Part shown: piece after piece, positions 5,265-12,269 of the stretch
Numbering within the stretch: the first letter of the stretch is position 1
Layout: every line of letters starts with the position of its first letter
NCBI GenBank assembly: GCA_021785095.1
Contig: JAJYGM010000750.1
Coordinates: 1-12,269 of the forward strand
From: Actinomycetes bacterium
Lineage (GTDB): Bacteria > Actinomycetota > Acidimicrobiia > Acidimicrobiales > Bog-793
Direction of reading: 5' to 3'
DNA: 12,269 nt
Position numbers and translations under genes: made by a program
The notes under the pieces: model-generated
What the model saw: only the letters and a program-made list of their open reading frames with translations
The model's database searches: none
What the model was told of the DNA's origin: nothing

Positions 5265-6563
5265 ATGCCAGGCTTCGTCGACGAAGCGCAGGTTCACGTG
5301 AAAGGTGGCAACGGCGGAGCCGGCGCCATCTCGTTCCGTCGCGAGGCGCACGTGCAGAAGGGCGGTCCCGACGGCGGCGACGGCGGGGCGGGCGGCGACG
5401 TCTACCTCGAAGCGTCCACCAACGTGGTCTCCCTCGTCGCGTTCGAGGACCACCCCTTCCGGCGGGCCGAGGACGGTACCCACGGGAGCGGGAAGCGTCG
5501 TCACGGCCGGCGCGGGCAGGATCTCGTCGTGCCCGTCCCGGAGGGAACCATCGTCCGCACCCCGAACGGGGACGTCGTCGCCGACCTCGTTCGCTCCGGT
5601 GATCGTCATCTCGCGGCGAGAGGCGGCCGCGGCGGGAAGGGGAACGCACGGTTCCTCACGAACCGGTTGCGGGCGCCGGCCTTCGCGGAGCAGGCCGAGC
5701 TCGGCGAGGAGCGGTGGCTCGACCTCGAGCTCGAGCTCATGGCCGACGTCGCCGTCGTCGGGTTTCCGAACGCCGGCAAGTCGACGCTCGTGTCGGTCGT
5801 GTCGGCGGCCAAGCCGAAGATCGCCGACTACCCGTTCACGACGCTCGTGCCTCACCTCGGCGTGGTCTACGTCGGGCGCAAGGGCGCTCGTGCCGGCGTC
5901 GTGAGCGCACGGGAGTCCGCGACGGAGCTCGTGATCGCCGACATCCCCGGGCTCGTGGAGGGGGCGGCCGAGGGGCGGGGCCTCGGCCATCGCTTCCTGC
6001 GGCACGTCGAACGCGCCCGCGTCCTCCTCGTGCTCGCGGACCTCGCTCCAACGGAGGGACGATCGCCGGCGCACCAGGTGGAGATCCTGCTCGACGAGCT
6101 CCGGCGATACCGCCCGGAGCTGCTGGCCCGCCCGCGCCTCGTCGTCGGGTCCCGTGCAGACACGGTACCTGCCGGCGAGCGCCCGGTTCCTGCCGAGTAC
6201 GGCGGCGAGCTCGAGATCTCCTCGGCGACGGGCGACGGCGTCGACGAGCTCGTCGTCCGGCTGGCCGCCATGGTGGAGGAGGCGAGGCGGCAGGCACCGG
6301 AACCGCGGACGGAGCCGGTCGTCCACCGCCCCGTACCCGACACCGTCTCGGTCGTCCGTGAGGACGGGGGCTTCGTGGTGTCGGGCCGGGATGCCATCCG
6401 AGCCGTCGCCCTGTCCGACCTCACGGACCCCGACGCTCTGGCGCTGGCTCAGCGCCGCCTCAAGCGCGCCGGTGTGGACAAGGCGCTGCAACGCGCGGGG
6501 GCGCGCGAGGGCGATCCGGTCCGCATCGGCGACATCGTGTTCGAATGGGAGCCGGACCGGTGA
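5265..6563 (+). CDS. obg: Obg/CgtA GTPase
   Basis: Obg is an essential GTPase that binds the 50S subunit, acts late in ribosome assembly and links growth to GTP/ppGpp levels. The 432-residue product has three parts: the glycine-rich Obg fold (1 to about 158, starting MPGFVDEAQVHVKGGNGGAG), the G domain, and a C-terminal OCT domain (about 352-432, ending IGDIVFEWEPDR). G1 is GFPNAGKS (166-173), switch I contains YPFTTLVPHLG, and G3 is DIPG (226-229). G4, normally NKxD, reads SRAD (296-299), which lacks the Asn and Lys that help hold guanine; G5 is SSATG. A stretch of roughly a dozen extra residues (around GARAGVVSARES) separates switch I from G3, and the region between G4 and G5 is short. The ATG at 5265 has only a weak ribosome binding site (GAGCGG). 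The 3' end overlaps proB. Confidence 0.96.
   Translation: MPGFVDEAQVHVKGGNGGAGAISFRREAHVQKGGPDGGDGGAGGDVYLEASTNVVSLVAFEDHPFRRAEDGTHGSGKRRHGRRGQDLVVPVPEGTIVRTPNGDVVADLVRSGDRHLAARGGRGGKGNARFLTNRLRAPAFAEQAELGEERWLDLELELMADVAVVGFPNAGKSTLVSVVSAAKPKIADYPFTTLVPHLGVVYVGRKGARAGVVSARESATELVIADIPGLVEGAAEGRGLGHRFLRHVERARVLLVLADLAPTEGRSPAHQVEILLDELRRYRPELLARPRLVVGSRADTVPAGERPVPAEYGGELEISSATGDGVDELVVRLAAMVEEARRQAPEPRTEPVVHRPVPDTVSVVREDGGFVVSGRDAIRAVALSDLTDPDALALAQRRLKRAGVDKALQRAGAREGDPVRIGDIVFEWEPDR
6547..6563 (+). promoter_or_regulatory. proB ribosome binding site and GTGA overlap with obg
   Basis: GGGAG (6547-6551) lies eight bases before a GTG at 6560 whose last two bases are the first two of the obg TGA, giving a GTGA overlap. 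This favours GTG 6560 over the in-frame ATG at 6545 as the proB start and implies translational coupling to obg. Confidence 0.65.
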
Positions 6564-7657
6564 TCGTCGTCGTGAAGGTCGGGACGACCTCGGTCACCCT
6601 CGCCGACGGTGGCGTCGACCGCTCAGCCGTCGACCGGCTCGCCTCCGAGCTGTCGCACGTCCGCCATCTCGGCCATCGAGCCGTGCTCGTGACCTCTGGC
6701 GCCGTCACCGCCGGCGTCGCTGCACTCCTCCCCGGGGGCAGCAGGCCGAGCGATCCGGTGACGTTGCAGGCGCTCGCCTCGATCGGCCAGCACCGCCTGA
6801 TGCGCGTCTACGACGACGCCTTCGCCGCCGAAGGGATGCTGGCCGGCCAGGTGTTGCTCGCGCCGACCGACTTCGCCGAGCGGCAGCGGTACCTCCACGC
6901 TCGTGACACGCTCCACCGGCTGCTCGAGCTCGGTGTGGTGCCGGTCGTGAACGAGAACGACGCGATCGCTGACGACGAGATCCGTTTCGGCGACAACGAC
7001 CGGCTGGCCGCGCTCGTCGCGCACCTGCTCAACGCCGACCTCATGGTGCTCCTCACGGACCTGCCCGGGCTGTTCTCGGCGGATCCGCGCGTCGACTCCG
7101 GCGCGACGCTGATCGAGGAGGTGCGGGAGATCGACCACGATCTGGAGCAGGCGGCGGGCGGAACCCTCTCCGACAGCGCCCGGGGCGGCATGGCCTCGAA
7201 GATCGCCGCCGCCAAGATGGCGGCCTGGTCCGGCGTCCTCACGGTCATCGCAGCCGCAGACCGCCCCTCGGTGCTCGTGGACGCCGTGAGCGGCGAGCAC
7301 AGCGGGCTCGGGACGGTCTTCCTCCCCCACGAGCGGCGGCTGCCCGCCCGCAAGCTCTGGATCGCCTTCGCACTGCGCCCGAAAGGACGAGTCCTCGTCG
7401 ACGAGGGCGCCCGCGACGCCATCGTCCGGCGCTCGACGAGCCTCCTGCCGGCAGGCGTGACCTCGGTCGAGGGCTCCTTTGCAGCCGAGGACGCCGTGGA
7501 GATCGCCGGCCCCGACGGGGTCGTCGTCGCGAAGGGGATCTCGAGCCTTCCCTCCGACCGGAGCGGGGAGTGGATCGGCCGCCGGACCAACGAGCTGCCG
7601 GGCGGCCTCCCGGCCGAGGTCGTGCACCGGGACGACCTGGTCGTGCTCGCCGAATAG
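6560..7657 (+). CDS. proB: Glutamate 5-kinase (gamma-glutamyl kinase)
   Basis: ProB phosphorylates L-glutamate with ATP to give gamma-glutamyl phosphate, the first and normally proline-inhibited step of proline synthesis in the cytoplasm. From GTG 6560 the product has 365 residues, close to E. coli ProB (367), and begins VIVVVKVGTTSVT, as the family does. The amino acid kinase domain (1 to about 250) shows VTSGAVTAG, the glutamate-binding NEND (131-134), GDNDRLAALVA, and LLTDLPGLFSADPR. The usual GTGGM loop reads SARGGMASK here, a variant in which the second Gly-Gly and the Lys remain. A PUA domain (about 275-365) forms the C-terminus, so this is the full-length form. The first two codons overlap the obg stop, and an unknown gene begins ten bases downstream. 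An alternative ATG at 6545 would add five residues. Confidence 0.95.
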   Translation: MIVVVKVGTTSVTLADGGVDRSAVDRLASELSHVRHLGHRAVLVTSGAVTAGVAALLPGGSRPSDPVTLQALASIGQHRLMRVYDDAFAAEGMLAGQVLLAPTDFAERQRYLHARDTLHRLLELGVVPVVNENDAIADDEIRFGDNDRLAALVAHLLNADLMVLLTDLPGLFSADPRVDSGATLIEEVREIDHDLEQAAGGTLSDSARGGMASKIAAAKMAAWSGVLTVIAAADRPSVLVDAVSGEHSGLGTVFLPHERRLPARKLWIAFALRPKGRVLVDEGARDAIVRRSTSLLPAGVTSVEGSFAAEDAVEIAGPDGVVVAKGISSLPSDRSGEWIGRRTNELPGGLPAEVVHRDDLVVLAE

Positions 7658-7667
7658 CGTGTCGACC

Positions 7668-8549
7668 ATGCCTGGCGAGATCTACTTCGTCCCGACGGAC
7701 GCCAACGGCCACCAGTGGGTGGGTGACGACGAGACCGTCTGGCCGCTGCCGACGCGCTCCCCGGACGGGAGCTTTGAGCCCGGCGCGGCCGTGACTCCCG
7801 ACACCGGGTCACCAGTGGTGTTGCTCGACCTGGACGGGCTGCTCGACGACCTCGGCGAGCGCATCTTCGTGGCCGAGGTGGTCGATGCCGTGGGCTTGGC
7901 GGCTCGGGGAGGGCGCCTCGTACGGGAGACGGCGTGGAGCCTGCACGAGGCGGCGCGCTTCGCCCTCGACTGCGCCGAGCACGTCGTCATGGAGCCCGAG
8001 TCCTTCAAGCTGCCGAGCGGCCCGACCCTCGCAGACGTCTTCCGCTCCGCCCGGCAATACCTCGACCGTGACGAGAGGCGCCCGGGCGACGGGCTGCTCG
8101 AGCGGATGTCCCGCATCGCGCTCGCTCGGCGGCTCCGCCACCTCGGCGACCGCGTGGCGGACCTCGCCTTCCAGATCACGATCGAGGACGAAGCGGACGA
8201 TCTCGAAGCGCTCGACGACCCGGGCTGGACCGCCACGGCGGCGGTCCGTGAAGCGGTGCTCTCGGCGACCGAGGCGATCCGGCACGATGCGTTCCCACGG
8301 CTGCTCGAGTCACAGAACCGCCGCTACGAGGCCGACTCGGCCGTCGACCTGCCGAGCGAGCTGATCTCGACGCCCTGGGGCAACTTCTCGGCGGGCAACC
8401 GGGCCGGCATCGTACCGGCGTGGGTGGCCGCCCGCGACGCCGCCGAGCGCGCACGGCAGGCCGTCGGTGACGCGAACGAGGCAACAGCGGGAGCCGAGGA
8501 GCGTGCCTGGCAGCGCAACAGGCTGGCTGAAGCACTCGGCATCGCCTGA
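7668..8549 (+). CDS. Protein of unknown function between proB and proA
   Basis: I do not recognise this gene. The strong GC bias at third codon positions and the fit into the gap after proB argue that it is real. From ATG 7668 it encodes 293 residues; an in-frame GTG at 7659 would add three, and neither start has a clear Shine-Dalgarno. The N-terminal 25 residues look strand-like (PGEIYFVPTDANGHQW). After VVLLDLDGLLDDLGE the protein appears mostly helical and charged, with an acidic stretch TIEDEADDLEALDD, a WGNFSAGNRAGIVPAW segment rich in aromatic and Gly residues, and an Ala/Arg/Glu-rich C-terminal helix. There is no signal peptide, membrane segment, Cys cluster or nucleotide-binding motif. 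The DLDGLLDD string resembles a HAD motif I, but nothing else supports that family. Co-transcription with proB is likely. A lineage-specific conserved protein is the best guess. Confidence 0.8.
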   Translation: MPGEIYFVPTDANGHQWVGDDETVWPLPTRSPDGSFEPGAAVTPDTGSPVVLLDLDGLLDDLGERIFVAEVVDAVGLAARGGRLVRETAWSLHEAARFALDCAEHVVMEPESFKLPSGPTLADVFRSARQYLDRDERRPGDGLLERMSRIALARRLRHLGDRVADLAFQITIEDEADDLEALDDPGWTATAAVREAVLSATEAIRHDAFPRLLESQNRRYEADSAVDLPSELISTPWGNFSAGNRAGIVPAWVAARDAAERARQAVGDANEATAGAEERAWQRNRLAEALGIA

Positions 8550-8589
8550 GCCGACCGGCTTGGCTCCCGGGGCTGAGGCAGACGGCAGG

Positions 8590-8601
8590 TACCCTGTCGG
8601 T
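8590..8601 (+). promoter_or_regulatory. Candidate leaderless promoter of proA (TACCCT)
   Basis: TACCCT (8590-8595) fits the actinobacterial TAnnnT -10 box and is followed by exactly six bases and then the proA ATG at 8602, the arrangement expected if transcription starts at the A of the start codon. No good Shine-Dalgarno precedes the ATG; the nearest candidate, GGCAGG (8584-8589), is 12 bases away and forms part of the -10 context. No -35 hexamer stands out. An imperfect GAGCC/GGCTC pairing (8548-8552 with 8562-8566) overlaps the stop of the upstream gene. Confidence 0.5.
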
Positions 8602-9852
8602 ATGTCACCCGCCTCGCTCGGCGAGCTGGCGCAGCGCGCCAGGGCTGCCGCCCCGTCGCTCGCCCTCGCGAGCGGCGCTGCGAGGAACGAGGCGCTCTGC
8701 CGTGCCGCTGACCTGCTCACAGAGGCGAGCGAGGACATCCTGCGGGCGAACCGGGCCGACGTCGACCGAGCCCGAACCGCCGGGTCGGCGACGGCAGTGG
8801 ACCGTCTCCGTCTCGACACGCGGCGGGTGGAGGCAATGGCCGAGGGGCTGCGAGCAGTGGCTGCCCTGCCCGATCCGGTCGGCGAGGTCGTGGAGGGCGC
8901 CGTCCGGCCCAACGGGCTCGTCGTCGAGCGGGTGCGGGTGCCGCTCGGTGTCGTCGGCGTGATCTACGAGAACCGGCCGAACGTGACGGCCGACGCGGCA
9001 GGGTTGTGCGTGAAGGCCGGGAACGTCGCGTTCCTGCGGGGCTCGGCCGGCGCGCTCGAGTCCAACAGGGCGATCTCACGAGTGCTGCGCGAAGGGCTCG
9101 CCAAGGCGGGGCTGCCCGAGGACGGTGTGCTGCTCGTGGAGGACACGTCACACGAGACAGCGCGTGAGTTCGTGCGGCTGAAGGGCGTCATCGACTGCCT
9201 CATTCCCCGCGGCGGACCCGCCCTCATCTCGATGGTCGAGCAGCACGCCACCGTGCCGTGGGTGATCGACGGCGACGGCAACTGCCATGTCTACGTCGAC
9301 GGGTCGGCGGACCTCGAGATGGCTCGGCGGATCGTCGTGAACGCGAAGACATCGCGGCCGAGCGTCTGCAACGCTGCCGAGTCGCTCGTCGTCCATGCCG
9401 GCATCGCCCGCGACTTCCTCCCGCGAGTCGGGAGCGAGCTCGTCGAAGCCGGCGTGGAGCTCGTGGGTGACGGCGAGGCCCGGGCGATCTTCTCCCACAT
9501 GGGGGCTGCCTCCGAGGAAGACTTCGCGACCGAGTTCCTCGCTCTCAAGATGTCGGTCGCAGTCGTGCGCGACCTCGACGCCGCGATCGCGCACGTCAGG
9601 CGGTACTCCTCCGGCCACTCCGAGGCGATCGTGACGCGAGACCTGGAAGCGGCAAGCCGGTTCGTGAGGGAGGTGGACGCGGCAGCCGTGCTCGTGAACG
9701 CGTCGACGCGCTTCGTCGACGGCGGTGAGCTCGGGCTCGGGGCCGAGGTCGGGATCTCGACGCAGAAGCTGCACGCCCGCGGCCCGATGGGGCTGCGCGA
9801 GCTCACATCGGTGAAGTACGTCGTCTACGGGGAAGGGCAGATCAGGACGTGA
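8602..9852 (+). CDS. proA: Gamma-glutamyl phosphate reductase (glutamate-5-semialdehyde dehydrogenase)
   Basis: ProA reduces the unstable gamma-glutamyl phosphate made by ProB to glutamate-5-semialdehyde with NADPH; the product cyclises and is reduced to proline by ProC. The 416-residue product matches E. coli ProA in length (417). Visible family features include RANRADVDRAR near the N-terminus, PLGVVGVIYENRPNVT, the loop LIPRGGPALI, VIDGDGNCHVYVD, the catalytic cysteine C256 in SVCNAAESL, and the C-terminal block GAEVGISTQKLHARGPMG followed by ELTSVKYVV. ATG 8602 is placed by homology to the family N-terminus and by the promoter six bases upstream; the frame is open further upstream but overlaps the preceding gene. 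It is separated from proB by one unrelated gene and probably has its own promoter. The AAA+ ATPase gene starts 16 bases after its stop. Confidence 0.97.
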   Translation: MSPASLGELAQRARAAAPSLALASGAARNEALCRAADLLTEASEDILRANRADVDRARTAGSATAVDRLRLDTRRVEAMAEGLRAVAALPDPVGEVVEGAVRPNGLVVERVRVPLGVVGVIYENRPNVTADAAGLCVKAGNVAFLRGSAGALESNRAISRVLREGLAKAGLPEDGVLLVEDTSHETAREFVRLKGVIDCLIPRGGPALISMVEQHATVPWVIDGDGNCHVYVDGSADLEMARRIVVNAKTSRPSVCNAAESLVVHAGIARDFLPRVGSELVEAGVELVGDGEARAIFSHMGAASEEDFATEFLALKMSVAVVRDLDAAIAHVRRYSSGHSEAIVTRDLEAASRFVREVDAAAVLVNASTRFVDGGELGLGAEVGISTQKLHARGPMGLRELTSVKYVVYGEGQIRT

Positions 9853-9868
9853 GTGAAGTGGAGCGGTC

Positions 9869-10798
9869 GTGAGCGGTGGTCAGGTCATGGGAGATGGTGC
9901 TCGTTTCTCCTCGGTGACCCAGGTGCGCGAGGGCCTTGCCTCGGTCGGGTACCTCGCCGACGACGGGCTCGCCGGCGTCGTCTACCTCGCCGACCGGCTG
10001 GGCAAGCCCGTGCTCGTGGAGGGCCCCGCCGGTACCGGGAAGACCGAGCTCGCGAAGTCGGTCGCCCGCTTGACCGGTGCGCGGCTCATCCGGCTGCAGT
10101 GCTACGAGGGCCTCGACGAGTCGAAGGCCCTCTACGAGTGGAATTACAAGAAGCAGCTGCTCCGCATCCAGGTCGAACAGGGCGCCGGTTGGGAGGAGAT
10201 CGAGGAGGACATCTTCTCCGAGCCCTTCCTCTTGTCGCGCCCCCTCCTCGAGGCGATCCGCGCGACCGAGCCTGTCGTGCTCTTGATCGACGAGGTGGAC
10301 CGGGTCGAGATCGAGACCGAGGCGCTGCTGCTCGAGATCCTCTCGGACTACCAGGTGTCGATCCCCGAGCTCGGCACGGTCGTCGCCAACCAGATCCCGC
10401 TCGTCTTCCTCACGTCGAACAACACCCGCGAGCTGTCCGAGGCCCTGAAGCGACGCTGCCTGTTCCTGCACCTCGACTACCCGTCTGTCGAGCGCGAGCG
10501 GGCGATCGTGCTCGCGAAGGTGCCGGACATCACCGAGCAGCTGGCGGACCAGGTCGCCCGCATCGTCCGGTCCCTGCGCTCGCTCGACCTCAAGAAACAC
10601 CCCTCCATCTCCGAGACGCTCGACTGGGCGAGGACCCTCGTGCTGCTCGGCATCCAGTCGGTCGACGAGGCGACGGCGCGCTCGACGCTCCACCTCCTCC
10701 TCAAGTACCGCTCCGACATCGACACGGCCGCGAAGGAGCTGTCGGTGGCGACCTCGGAGGCCTCGGCCTCGGTGTCCGCGGCGGCGTCCTCCCGCTGA
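9869..10798 (+). CDS. MoxR family AAA+ ATPase
   Basis: MoxR-type AAA+ proteins are hexameric ATPases that remodel or activate other protein complexes, usually with a partner carrying a von Willebrand factor A domain. The 309-residue product shows Walker A GPAGTGKT (52-59), Walker B with D141 and E142 in LLIDEVDR, a sensor-1 Asn in FLTSNNTREL, an arginine-finger candidate in LKRRC, and a helical lid domain at about 200-290. The C-terminus is a Ser/Ala-rich tail. The sequence is closest in pattern to the CoxD-like branch. GTG 9869 was preferred for TGGAG (9859-9863) five bases upstream; ATG 9887 is the alternative and would remove six residues. The VWA gene follows after 25 bases, the usual pairing for this family. 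No metal enzyme or other client is visible, so the substrate is unknown. Confidence 0.92.
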   Translation: MSGGQVMGDGARFSSVTQVREGLASVGYLADDGLAGVVYLADRLGKPVLVEGPAGTGKTELAKSVARLTGARLIRLQCYEGLDESKALYEWNYKKQLLRIQVEQGAGWEEIEEDIFSEPFLLSRPLLEAIRATEPVVLLIDEVDRVEIETEALLLEILSDYQVSIPELGTVVANQIPLVFLTSNNTRELSEALKRRCLFLHLDYPSVERERAIVLAKVPDITEQLADQVARIVRSLRSLDLKKHPSISETLDWARTLVLLGIQSVDEATARSTLHLLLKYRSDIDTAAKELSVATSEASASVSAAASSR

Positions 10799-10823
10799 TC
10801 GGGTTGGCGCCGGGGTCTTCAGC

Positions 10824-12269
10824 GTGCTCGACGTCCTCACCGGTTTCGTCTCCGAGCTGCGCAGCTCCGGCCTGCCCGTCTCGGTGACGGAGGCGGCCGA
10901 CGCCGCAGAGGCGATCCGGCACCTTCCGCTCGAGGACCGGCAGGCGATCAAGTACGCCCTCGGGGCGACTCTCGTGAAGTCGTCGGCTCACTGGCGGGCC
11001 TTCGACACGGCCTTCGAGGTCTACTTCTCCATGCGGGGGCCCCAGTACGACATCGCGAGGGACGACGACCTCTCGGGGCGGGTGGAGGACACCGACGGTG
11101 CGGGCTCCGGAGCCGGTCGGGGGCGTGGGCGGGGCGAAGGCGAGTCCGGTGCCGGTGGCCTCGAGATGGTGAGCGCGGAGGAGATCGCCGCCATGCTGTA
11201 CCGGGCGCTTCGCGACGGCGAGCAGGCGATGCTCGGGGCGGTGGCTCGACTGGCCGTCGGGCGTTTCGCCGGGATGGAGCCCGGCAGGCCTGTCGGCGGC
11301 ACGTACTACCTCTACCGCACGCTCCGGAACCTCGACCTCGACGGGGTGCTCGCCCGCCTGATCGGTGAGGCCCGAGCCTCCGTCGAGGGCGGCCGGCCGA
11401 TGGCCGGAGAAGGCGACGGCGAGGCGCCCGTGCCGGGACCGATCCTGCGCGGACGTGAGCTCGGGCACTTGACGCCGCTCGAGGAGCGGCTGCTCGAGGA
11501 CGAGTACAAGTCGCGCATCGAGGAGCTGCGCCGAGAGATCGAGGCCGAGATCCGTCGCCGGCTCGTCGCCGACCGCGGTGTCGAGGCACTGGCGAAGTCG
11601 CTGCGCAAGCCGCTGCCCGAGGACGTGGACTTCATGCACGCGACGCGAGAAGAGCTCGTGCTGATGCGCCGCGCGATCCAGCCGCTCACGCGCAAGCTGC
11701 AGGCGAGGCTGGCGCGCAAGCGCCGCCATCTGCGCCGTGGCGCGCTCGACTTCCGCTCGACGATGCGCCACTCGCTCTCCTATGGTGGCGTTCCCGCCGA
11801 GCCCCGCTTCCGCCACCCGCGCCCGGCGAAACCGGAGATCTTCGTGATCGCCGACATCTCCGGATCCGTCGCCGCCTTCGCCCGGTTCACGCTGCACCTC
11901 GTCCATGCGATCGCGTCGCAGTTCTCGCAGGTGCGGAGCTTTGTCTTCATCGACGGGCTCGACGAGGTGACGCAGATCTTCGAGCGCTCCGAGACGGTGA
12001 CCGAGGCCGTGCACCGGGTGAACCAGGAAGCCGACGTCGTGTGGGTGGACGGGCACTCGGACTACGGGCACGCCCTCGGCGTCTTCTTCCAGCGGTGGGG
12101 GCAGGACGTGGGGCCGAAGACGAGCATCCTCCTGCTCGGGGATGCCCGTTCGAACTACCACGCGCCCGAGGCGTGGGTGCTGAAGGAGCTGCGCCGCCGA
12201 GCCCGGCACGTCTACTGGCTCAACCCCGAACCGCGCTCGTACTGGGGCAGCGGCGACTCGATCATCGAG
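10824..12269 (+). CDS. CoxE-like VWA-domain protein, 3' partial
   Basis: This is a von Willebrand factor A domain protein of the CoxE type, the expected partner of the MoxR ATPase upstream; such pairs are thought to help mature or activate target complexes. The frame is open from GTG 10824 to the window edge, 482 codons, with no stop. The GTG follows CGGGG (10811-10815) by eight bases, and the N-terminus (LTGFVSELRSSGLPVSVTEA) resembles CoxE proteins. A Gly/Arg/Glu-rich linker lies near residues 91-117, and a highly charged, probably coiled-coil region covers about 215-310. The VWA domain then starts with the metal-site motif DISGS (D344, S346, S348) and continues with DGHSDYGHAL, LLGDARSNY and the family's WLNPEPRSYWG. 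Comparison with the family suggests only a few dozen residues are missing. No signal peptide or membrane segment is seen, so it is probably cytoplasmic. Confidence 0.9.
   Translation, partial: MLDVLTGFVSELRSSGLPVSVTEAADAAEAIRHLPLEDRQAIKYALGATLVKSSAHWRAFDTAFEVYFSMRGPQYDIARDDDLSGRVEDTDGAGSGAGRGRGRGEGESGAGGLEMVSAEEIAAMLYRALRDGEQAMLGAVARLAVGRFAGMEPGRPVGGTYYLYRTLRNLDLDGVLARLIGEARASVEGGRPMAGEGDGEAPVPGPILRGRELGHLTPLEERLLEDEYKSRIEELRREIEAEIRRRLVADRGVEALAKSLRKPLPEDVDFMHATREELVLMRRAIQPLTRKLQARLARKRRHLRRGALDFRSTMRHSLSYGGVPAEPRFRHPRPAKPEIFVIADISGSVAAFARFTLHLVHAIASQFSQVRSFVFIDGLDEVTQIFERSETVTEAVHRVNQEADVVWVDGHSDYGHALGVFFQRWGQDVGPKTSILLLGDARSNYHAPEAWVLKELRRRARHVYWLNPEPRSYWGSGDSIIE

Noticed and set aside
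5190..6491. 433-residue open frame on the minus strand opposite obg
   Set aside because: Obg is unmistakable on the plus strand; the antisense translation shows no domain and is a GC-bias artefact.
6623..7669. 348-residue open frame on the minus strand opposite proB
   Set aside because: The plus-strand ProB frame has family motifs throughout; the reverse frame has none.
7806..7860. HAD-phosphatase-like DLDGLLDD string in the unknown protein
   Set aside because: It resembles a HAD motif I only superficially; the later conserved Lys and acidic motifs of HAD enzymes are not visible.
10799..10823. Possible promoter or terminator between moxR and the VWA gene
   Set aside because: No inverted repeat or convincing -10 box is seen in these 25 bases; co-transcription is simpler.
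10701..12209. 502-residue open frame on the minus strand opposite the VWA gene
   Set aside because: It mirrors a clear VWA coding frame; its translation is Arg/His/Asp-rich without recognisable motifs, typical of antisense frames in high-GC DNA.

Overview
This is a high-GC chromosomal window carrying housekeeping genes, all on the + strand. The order mrdA (PBP2) - rne - rplU - rpmA - obg - proB - proA is characteristic of Actinobacteria (Actinomycetota). The strong GC bias at third codon positions, TAnnnT-type -10 boxes and apparently leaderless genes fit that phylum. A deep branch such as Acidimicrobiia is my best guess, because yqgE and an unknown gene are inserted in the order and a moxR/vwa pair follows proA. 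That placement is inference from gene order and was not tested by a search.

Layout. Bases 1-1720 are the 3' part of a class B penicillin-binding protein 2, probably the last gene of a cell-shape (mre) operon. A two-part hairpin (1722-1764) follows it and looks like a terminator. Next come a candidate -10 box (1779-1784) and about 260 bases of highly structured RNA leader, ending right at the ribosome binding site of an RNase E/G gene (2051-3916). A short gap with a second candidate promoter leads to rplU (L21) and rpmA (L27), then a YqgE/AlgH-family gene, obg, proB and an unrecognised 293-residue protein. These are closely spaced or overlapping and are probably co-transcribed. proA (8602-9852) has its own TAnnnT box six bases before its ATG and no good Shine-Dalgarno, so it is probably leaderless and separately transcribed. 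It is followed by a MoxR-type AAA+ ATPase and a CoxE-like VWA-domain protein that runs off the right edge.

How the genes fit together. PBP2 builds side-wall peptidoglycan. RNase E/G starts mRNA decay and RNA processing. L21, L27 and Obg belong to the large ribosomal subunit and its assembly. ProB and ProA carry out the first two steps of proline synthesis. MoxR and the VWA protein form a classic chaperone-type pair with no visible client in the window.

I see no tRNA, rRNA, CRISPR array, insertion sequence, integrase or other sign of recent transfer. The points most worth checking are the folded rne leader, the degenerate G4 motif of Obg, the Cys/His cluster of PBP2, the unknown gene between proB and proA, and the orphan MoxR-VWA pair. 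Nothing here clearly amounts to a new multi-gene system.
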